NCBI GenBank assembly: GCA_963170055.1
Contig: CAUJGJ010000434.1
Coordinates: 3,236,617 to 3,300,616, forward strand
Direction of reading: 5' to 3'
DNA length: 64,000 bases
Source of the DNA: Halisarca cf. caerulea
Taxonomy: Eukaryota > Porifera > Demospongiae > Chondrillida > Halisarcidae
In this document: piece after piece, positions 57,125 through 64,000 of the stretch
Layout of the letters: each line of letters starts with the position of its first letter
Numbering within the stretch: the stretch's first letter is position 1
Notes under the pieces: generated by a model
What the model saw: the letters and a program-made list of their open reading frames with translations, nothing else
Told to the model about the DNA's origin: nothing
Database searches by the model: none
Position numbers and translations under genes: made by a program

Positions 57125-57930
57125 AACACACCTTTTTCTCGGTCTTCTTCAAGCTACGCCTCTTCTCAAAATGTCTGGCTATCTTCACTAATGGGAACGA
57201 ACCAGTTACTATGTCTTCAATTCAGTAAGCTTTGGGAAGATGCAGAATGATGTGATGAAACGCAAGAACATTCTCTCAATGTAACATTTCATAGCTGTCT
57301 TACTTCACAGTTGAAAAGAACTTTTCCTTCCAATCTTGCTCCTTCTCTCACTACCTCGTTTTAGTGACTTACTACTTCAGTGTCACTTGTGGAGCAAGAA
57401 TTGCCTTGGCTGACGAAAGGCATGTGTGCACATCACCAGCTCCTCTAAAAAGACAGGCAACATTTGTAAAATACGGAAACAATGTACAAGTAATTAGATC
57501 GTCCAAATCAGAATTGATTAGGCAAAGTAAAATATTTAAACTGTAATCAGACAGTACTGAAAATATCAATATTATTACCATTCAAACAATGTCAGCCAGT
57601 TTAAGAGGATTTCTTCATCCAGCAATAGACGTCGGTCACAATCACAATGCAGTACTGCTCAAAACACTCCTGTTCCTACAAATGCACATGGATTGAAAAG
57701 AGGTTGGTTTCAACATCTTTCTGTCTCAAGGAGTACACGTCCAACTCACCCATCAGTCGCTAGAACCTGCCGTGTCCAGGCACCAGACTTCTTCTCTTGG
57801 TCTTTGTGTTCAACGTCCAACTGGACTGGTCAAAGATCGGAGGATGTAAAATTTGCACTAAACAGAACACAACTCACAAAATCTTGAGCACTTCTTCTTC
57901 AACACAGGAAAGGAGCTTAGAAAGGTTCTG
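57125..57930 (-). repeat. Exon-like module T3
   Basis: E2 = 57750-57825 (76 nt, QLDVEHKDQEKKSGAW...VLATDG). The E5 acceptor is TTCCCATTAG here, the only module with a change in that motif. Confidence 0.55.
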
Positions 57931-57999
57931 TGTGCAATAGGTATGCCTCAATAGCACTGGTAAGAAATACTGACATCTCAAAACAATACTAAAAACACC

Positions 58000-58800
58000 T
58001 TTTTACTTGGTCTTCTTCAATCTGCGTCTCTTCTCAAAATGTCTGGCTATCTTCACTGATGGGAACGAACCATTTACTATGTCTTCAATTGAGTGAGCTT
58101 GGGGATGAAGCAGAAAGATGTGATGAAACACAAGAACATTCTCTCAATATAACATTTCATAGCTGTATTACTTCACGGTTGAAAAGAACTTTTCCTTCCA
58201 ATCTCGCTCCTTCTCTCACTACCTCGTTTCAGAGATTTACTACTTCAGTGTCACTTGTGGAGCAAAAATTGCCTTGGCTGACAAAAGGCATGCGTGCACA
58301 TCACCAGCTCCTCTTAAAAAGACAGGCAATATTTGTAAAATACGGAAACAATGTACTAGTAATTTGATTGTCCTAATCAGAATTGATTAGGCAAATAAAA
58401 TATTTAAACTGTAATCAGACAGTACTGAAAATATCAATATCATTACCATTCATAAAATGTCAGCCAGTTTTAGGAGGATTTGATTTCTTCATACAACTAT
58501 GAAGGTCGGTCATAATCACAATGCAGTACTGCTTAAAACACTCCTGTTCCTACAAATGAGCACATGGAATAATATAAAGATGTTAGTTCAACATCTTTCT
58601 GTCTCAAGGAGTACAAGTTCAACTCACCCATCAGTTGCTTCAACCTGCCGTGTCCAGGCACCAGACTTCTTCTCTTGGTCTTTGTGTTCAACGTCCAACT
58701 GGACTGGTCAAAGATCGGAGGATGTAAAACTTGCACAAAATAGAACACAACTCACAACATCTTTAGCACTTCTTCTTCAACACAGATAAGAATTGGTGCA
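58000..58800 (-). repeat. Exon-like module T4
   Basis: E2 = 58628-58703 (76 nt, QLDVEHKDQEKKSGAW...VEATDG). E1 (CTAAAGATGTT|GTGAGT) is of the Y/X type rather than the T type, and the upstream part of E1 is lost at about 58800. It is the most upstream module on the minus strand. Confidence 0.55.
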
Positions 58801-58918
58801 TTGAACACTTGGAAACAGTATTTATCATCCAACAGCTTTGAAAATGACTTCAAATACTATTATAGTAGAAGAGCTCCAATAAAACAATACACAAAATACT
58901 GGTATCTTAATATGCGTA

Positions 58919-59879
58919 CAGTGGCGCTCAAAAGAAAGTTGTCACAGGGACTAAATGGCGGCCGCGCGATATACTACAGATCGAAATAGCTAGAAACAAC
59001 TGAGAAACGGGCTGATGCAGAACACTTTTGAGTAGCTAAGCCAAGGAACCCCATAGTGACCAAATGTTGAGTTAGTATTGCGTATGTGTGCCTTTTCTGA
59101 GGATCACAGCTTTGATTCTGGACAGCGACGTGCTTTCAAGCCTAAGTACTGCAGCCCTTTCTTTTCAAGAATAAAATTCATGCTAATCATTGGTGAAGGT
59201 ACTCCATATTTGTCCCAGAGTTGGTTTGTACCGTCTGCAATATCAAAATTTGGTCTATTGCATCTTACAACCTTTTAGTGGGTTATTATTGTACATTCTT
59301 TAAGCATCAAAACCTATTGCTAAATGACGAATGCAATTGCCGTCTTTCGTTTGCTCTACTGAGGAAAGGCAGTGTTTCCAGAACAATAATCTATATATTC
59401 CAACATAGCACAAAGATAAGTAACTGTTGAAGCTGAAACTGGAGTCCTGCAACTGGTTCTAAGGACACTCTGACCTCCAACAGGAAAGACAAAAAGGTTC
59501 TCCATCCACCGATATCTGCAAAGTGTCTTTGTTTGCCTGTAAGGTTGCGAGGACACTAATTTCAGATGGTCTAGAACTATCCTAGTAGTCTGAGACATCG
59601 GCATGATTTTCGGTACAGATGAACTGCTGCCATAAAGTTAAACAGCAATCTGTACAAATATCGTATGCAACCCATCTTCAAGATTAAGCTTCGCCAATAT
59701 TTCAGTATTAGTCTTTCTTTGTAAATACTTCGATCTTCTAAATAGTACTACTGTGACTTGATTCATTTCCAAGAGTATTCATAGCTGTTTAGCAATTTGT
59801 CTATCGTGCCAACAAAACTAGACTCGCGACGCCATTTTATAACATTACGCAAGCGGCAACTTTCTTTTGAGTGCCACTG
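58919..59879. mobile_element. Decayed Tc1-like element (961 bp)
   Basis: TIRs CAGTGGCGCTCAAAAGAAAG (left) and inverted CAGTGGCACTCAAAAGAAAG (right), each flanked by TA (58917-58918; 59880-59881). The CAGTGGCG.TCAAAAG ends are typical of Tc1. The interior has only fragments. A minus-strand frame at 59356-59604 includes VSASTVTYL, which recalls the DNA-binding region of Tc1 transposase, but there are many stops and no DDE box that I can identify. Dead copy. Confidence 0.8.
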
Positions 59880-59881
59880 TA

Positions 59882-60050
59882 GATTATAACGAATTCGAAG
59901 TGCACCTTTCTCTTTGGTCGTCTACAGAATCCTCCTTTCTGATGCACATTGAGGGGAACCAGTCATGTCTTGAAAGCAGTCAGTTCTCTGGGGAAATGGA
60001 AGAGATGATTTATATAGATTTATACACGTGTCACTGAACATTTTCACATA
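59882..60050. other. Spacer, nothing recognised
   Basis: Short unique stretch between the Tc1-like element and the 24-bp array. Confidence 0.4.
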
Positions 60051-60455
60051 GTGTAAGTTTGCATGTAGCCAATAGTGTAGGTTTGCATGTAGCCAATAGT
60101 GTAAGTTTGCATGTAGCCAATAGTGTAAGTTTGCATGTAGCCAATAGTGTAAGTTTGCATGTAGCCAATAGTGTAAGTTTGCATGTAGCCAATAGTGTAA
60201 GTTTGCATGTAGCCAATAGTGCAAGTTTGCATGTAGCCAATAGTGCAAGTTTGCATGTAGCCAATAGTGTAAGTTTGCATGTAGCCAATAGTGCAAGTTT
60301 GCATGTAGCCAATAGTGTAAGTTTGCATGTAGCCAATAGTGTAAGTTTGCATGTAGCCAATAGTGCAAGTTTGCATGTAGCCAATAGTGCAAGTTTGCAT
60401 GTAGCCAATAGTGTAAGTTTGCATGTAGCCAATAGTGCAAGTTTGCATGTAGCCA
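60051..60455. repeat. 24-bp minisatellite, about 17 units
   Basis: Unit GTGTAAGTTTGCATGTAGCC + AATA, with a recurrent T/C switch (GTGTAAG/GTGCAAG). The period is a multiple of three, so octapeptide frames (HANLHYWL; LATCKLAL) stay open in several frames; not coding. Confidence 0.95.
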
Positions 60456-60607
60456 ACATGAAAGAAAGGTGAAGGTCCTCCAGAAAAGGTTTACTTCGTG
60501 CAAGGGGTACGTTTGTTGGCTAATTTGGAAAATGGCCACTACAAAATGCGCAGACAAGAGCTGGTTATGCATACATGTGGACTGCTTTCTGTCCAACAAC
60601 ACTAACA

Positions 60608-61101
60608 CAGTAGAACCTCCAACAGTGGACTCTTCAAAAACAAGGACCACAGTAAAATAATATCGTGAACGTCCTTCAAAGGAACTTGAAGTTTGGTTAA
60701 TTTTTTCCTCTTCATGCAGTCTTTCTGAGATAAAATTCCATTTGAATTTCAAAATAGTCAAAGGACACACGTGACAAAAGTAGGTAAGTAAACTTATATA
60801 ATGTCCCCACAAAGTGTCCTTTATACGGAGGTTCAACTGCATCAAATATGTAATGTCCCCACAAAGTGTCCTTTGTACGGAGGTTCAACTGCATCAAATA
60901 TGTTGTCCCCACAAAGTGTCCTTTGTACGGAGGTTCAACTGCATCAAATCTGTAATGTCCCCACAAAGTGTCCTTTGTACAGAGGTTCAACTGCGTCAAA
61001 TCTGTAATGTCCCCACAAAGTGTCCTTTGTACGGAGGTTTAACTGCATCAAATTAATCTGTAATGTCCCCACAAAGTGTCCTTTATACGGAGGTTCAACT
61101 G
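60608..61101. mobile_element. Pogo-like MITE with its right end amplified in tandem
   Basis: Left end CAGTAGAACCTCCAACAGTG. The right side consists of six head-to-tail units of about 50-58 bp, each ending in a full right-terminal sequence (TGTCCCCACAAAGTGTCCTT + TGTACGGAGGTTCAACTG, starting about 60801, 60853, 60903, 60955, 61007 and 61065). A normal element would have one. Confidence 0.8.
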
Positions 61102-61700
61102 CATCAATCTTGTTCCCTTGTATATATATACATACACAGTGACAGATTCCCCTTACAGAGTATGTAAGTACATACACATCGAATGTACAAAATGACAAGC
61201 CATCGAGTGAAATAACATTTCCATATGTGGGAAATTTTATTGCGAAATAGCACCATCTCTCAGGAGGAATGGTTAAGTTTTTGTTGGAAAAAAAAAATAA
61301 CTCTGCCACATATACATACCGGCCAGGTAGAGAAAATATTACAGAAATTTATCATTACTCTCTAAACAAATCATTTCAGAGTAGAGACATTTTCAGTATT
61401 CTTCAGAAAAAAACATTGCAAACTTAATGTGTAGTTAACAACACAAGTAGTCTTCCACATTGAAGGAAATACTAGTTATTTCTGTCAATGGCTGAAATTG
61501 AGACACAAATGCCACATAAACGCTGGACAGTGGTACGATCACTTAGCTTCGGTCCATGGTCTTGAGCAAATCCATTCGAGATGTAGCCTCTGTTCACTTG
61601 GAAAATGTAAGAACGCATGTTCGGTAAGAATCAGAGGAGGAAGCTTCTTCTTCATCCATACCATCCTGCAAGAGTAAAATGGACTGTGAGTTTTTCCTGC
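61102..61700. repeat. Old diverged relative of the Y half
   Basis: Together with the MITE just to the left, this follows the same order as 33850-34640. 'TCACTTAGCTTCGGTCCA' at about 61542 matches 'TCACTTAGCTTCGGTCCACA' at 34475 and its other copies. It is therefore a fourth, ancient copy of that part of the unit. A good CTCTTGCAG acceptor at about 61670 (minus strand) precedes DGMDEEEASSSDSYRTC... ending in a stop; no gene is called. Confidence 0.55.
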
Positions 61701-63353
61701 CTAAAGGAACAAGTCCTGACAACTAGGATGAATACTGAGCTCGTAATGAAGGTTGAGTGCATGAAATACCATATAACGCTGAACTTTTGAGGAGCTCAAA
61801 TTAACACATTTCAAGTATGAGCCCTGCATGAAATTTGCACACTACAAATGAAAATGTTGCACTTTTTGACAGGTAGCAGCTGAACAACAGACTTGTAAAT
61901 TTTGCAAAAGAGGCCAACCACGAAAATTTAACTTGTGTATATAATAATTTTAGCACTATACTGTGTATGATATACGGAATTGCTAAACTGAAAGTGATTC
62001 ATTTCACTACCGCAGAGCAGGAAATTTTCACTGAATACACATGTGTTTATATCTTCCCGCAGCCATTCCGGAATTGGTGTATGCACATCCCAGAATTAGT
62101 AAACTGCGTGCAAGTCACGGGTGTGGCGTATTTTTGCATGTATGTATGAAATTAACCCAAAAAATACCTATTTAGAACAACTGAAACAACTAGGAAAGAA
62201 CAATTTACACCGAAATCGATTATTTGTCGACGTAAACTGACAGTTGGCTCAAGGAAACAGAAGTTCAATCAATATTCTCCTCGTACAGGTGGGAAACTAA
62301 TGCATATCATCAATGGAAATCATCATATTACATCACGATAAATGGTTGTTTTTCGACAGGTGGATGGAAAATCACTTTTGCGGAATTGAAAATTAATCAT
62401 CGTCTTAGAACCTTCCTTTCTGTTTGAAGTTTGGACTTTGGATACTTGTAACTATTGAATTTCTGTTAGTTTGAAGTGATATAATCAGGTGAGCAAAAGT
62501 AACAAGCAGATTTGTTCCATGTCTGCCCATTTAGCCCTGTGAAAGTGATGCACATATTTCATCATAAAACTGCTCAGCCTGGTTGTCTTGCTTATAGCCA
62601 ACAAATTTCGGAAATATCATAAGATTTGCCAAGTATTGATGTAAGTTTTAAAACTATTCAATGTCATTTTCAATTCCTGAAAAGGCGCTTTGTCTCATTT
62701 GCCGAAGGTTTTCAAACCATCGCTGTTTGCTTAACCCTTTATCATGGAACATAAGTGTCCGTTAAATATGCTTTATCGTGGAAAAGCCATTATAGCGGCT
62801 CAACTAGTAGCTGTGAGAGATCAGCGTATCTTAGCAAAATTTGTTCAAATATTATATACAGAATACGTGTGATGAGAAGGGCACATGCCAGCAATTTAAG
62901 AGCTGTGGTACGCATTACAACGAAGTTATAACTAATAGAAAATAGTACAAAAAAAGAACTAATAGACTCTGTTATGTGGCGATTATACGATGATATGCGA
63001 AATTATGCAATGTTTTACGAGGAATTATTTTCCTCAAAATGAGGTTCTTGGCGAAAATGAAGAGCTACAAGCTCCTGCACCTTGTTACTGCTTGCAACTG
63101 TACCTTTTTCGTATCCTCTGAAGAGTAATCCTTTGAAATGAGACCAATAATCAGGAAGAAATTTTATCATTCGACGGAACTCACACCGAAGTTTCTTTAC
63201 TTGCTTCGGTAAGTGCCAGGGCTTCACCTTCAGCTGCTATTGGACGAACTACTCATTTAGGGCCTGTTTGGTACCCCAAAGTGGATTTGTGCTACTTCTG
63301 GAAAGTTTCTGTGGTGAAAGTAAGCTGTTTGAACAGCGAGTATTTTCACCCAT
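61701..63353. other. Intergenic, no supported gene
   Basis: AT-rich sequence with only short frames on both strands (for example 63015-63227 minus, 70 codons, basic, unrecognised). No repeat shared with the rest of the window is obvious. Confidence 0.45.
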
Positions 63354-63767
63354 CGCAGGTAAGTTATGTCCAATTTTGCCATAAAACAAAATGGCGGCCG
63401 ATTCCGAACGTCTCGAATTCAAGGCCTTGTTTTAACTTTTTGTATATGCCAAGCCTCAAAACCCAGCATAAACAGAGAGTATAACCTTTATATGTTATGC
63501 ATATGTACATAAAGCAATCAATAATTTTTTGAAATTTCTGTTTGACCGATTTTCCGTCACCATATGAAAATAGTAAAGATTCAAAAACGCGGTCGAGAAA
63601 ATCTCCGAGTTTGAGCACACAAGTCAATTCACAAGACACAACATGTCCTTATCTTACTTTCCTGGTTATGGGAGAGCAATAGTCCATTCCTCCGCTGTTA
63701 TGTCCAAGGATTTCTGCTTTAAAAGTACGGTAGTAACAGCAAACGGCTTGACATAAACTGAACGGAA
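63354..63767. mobile_element. CGCAGGT TIR family, partial copy
   Basis: Begins CGCAGGTAAGTTATGTCCAA followed by 'CATAAAACAAAATGGCGGCC'. Later, 'CCGAGTTTGAGCACACAAGT' and 'TTATCTTACTTTCCTGGTTA' match 12140-12340 in reverse. The right terminus is missing and an internal stretch is deleted relative to 11710-12551. Confidence 0.6.
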
Positions 63768-64000
63768 CGCAGGTATGTTATGGCACTTTTCGCCAAAAAA
63801 CAAAATGGCTGCCTCTTACGAATGCCTCTAATAAAACGCTTTGTTTTCTCTTCCTACAGTCGCAAAGACTCAAGAAACCATCTAGATAGTATTATGAACA
63901 TTTGCATTTTGTGCATTGGCAATTTAAAGAGCCAAAACCTGTTGTACGTGTTGTATATGGTCGATTTTTAAACTATACCAAAATAAGCAAAAATCGCAAA
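63768..64000. mobile_element. CGCAGGT TIR family, second copy (runs off the window)
   Basis: CGCAGGTATGTTATGGCACT and the following 'AAACAAAATGGCTGCCTCTT', 'GAAACCATCTAGATAGT' and 'AAAGAGCCAAAACC' match 12330-12551 in reverse. The right end is beyond the window. Confidence 0.6.

Noticed and set aside
60031..60459. HANLHYWL / LATCKLAL repeat frames near 60 kb
   Set aside because: By-product of a 24-bp minisatellite; the 307-codon frame only runs through the array.

Overview
The window is eukaryotic, almost certainly from an invertebrate animal. It has an intron-split secreted gene with GT/AG splice signals, a histone H1 gene with a metazoan histone 3' stem-loop, a non-LTR retrotransposon fragment, several classes of terminal-inverted-repeat (TIR) DNA elements and very many micro- and minisatellites. 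A sponge or another early-branching marine animal fits the style, but nothing here fixes the species. Few protein-coding genes can be supported; most of the 64 kb is duplicated and repetitive DNA.

Left part (1-26 kb): a 5'-truncated reverse transcriptase (minus strand), then a replication-dependent histone H1 gene (minus strand). From about 4 to 26 kb the DNA is a mosaic of three block types in the order P-Q-R, repeated as P-Q-R / P-Q-R / P. Block R carries a two-exon gene for a secreted fibrinogen-domain (ficolin-like) protein. There are two intact copies (13.4-14.7 kb and 21.2-24.1 kb). Each is followed by a solitary promoter/signal-peptide exon copy that reads into a stop (16.0 and 24.8 kb). 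The duplicated blocks supply empty sites for DNA transposons, including a Mutator-like element with 97-bp-class TIRs and a 9-bp target duplication, and a nested pair of TIR elements. A 2.3-kb G-rich minisatellite lies at 7.35-9.68 kb.

Right part (27.7-58.8 kb): three roughly 9-kb units in tandem. Middle segments are almost identical, and the pattern shows a very recent tandem duplication of about 8.8 kb (about 33.0-41.7 kb copied to 41.7-50.8 kb) laid over an older duplication. Embedded in the units, and then repeated back to back at 54.5-58.8 kb, is a minus-strand module of five exon-like segments found ten times. Its splice-site-like ends are conserved while reading frames mostly are not; the 76-nt second segment is by far the best conserved. 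I do not recognise it; it is the best candidate for something undescribed.

Far right (58.9-64 kb): a decayed Tc1-like element, a 24-bp minisatellite, a MITE whose right end has been amplified into a tandem array, an old diverged relative of part of the 9-kb unit, and two further copies of a TIR family (CGCAGGT ends) also seen at 11.7, 16.4 and 22.1 kb.
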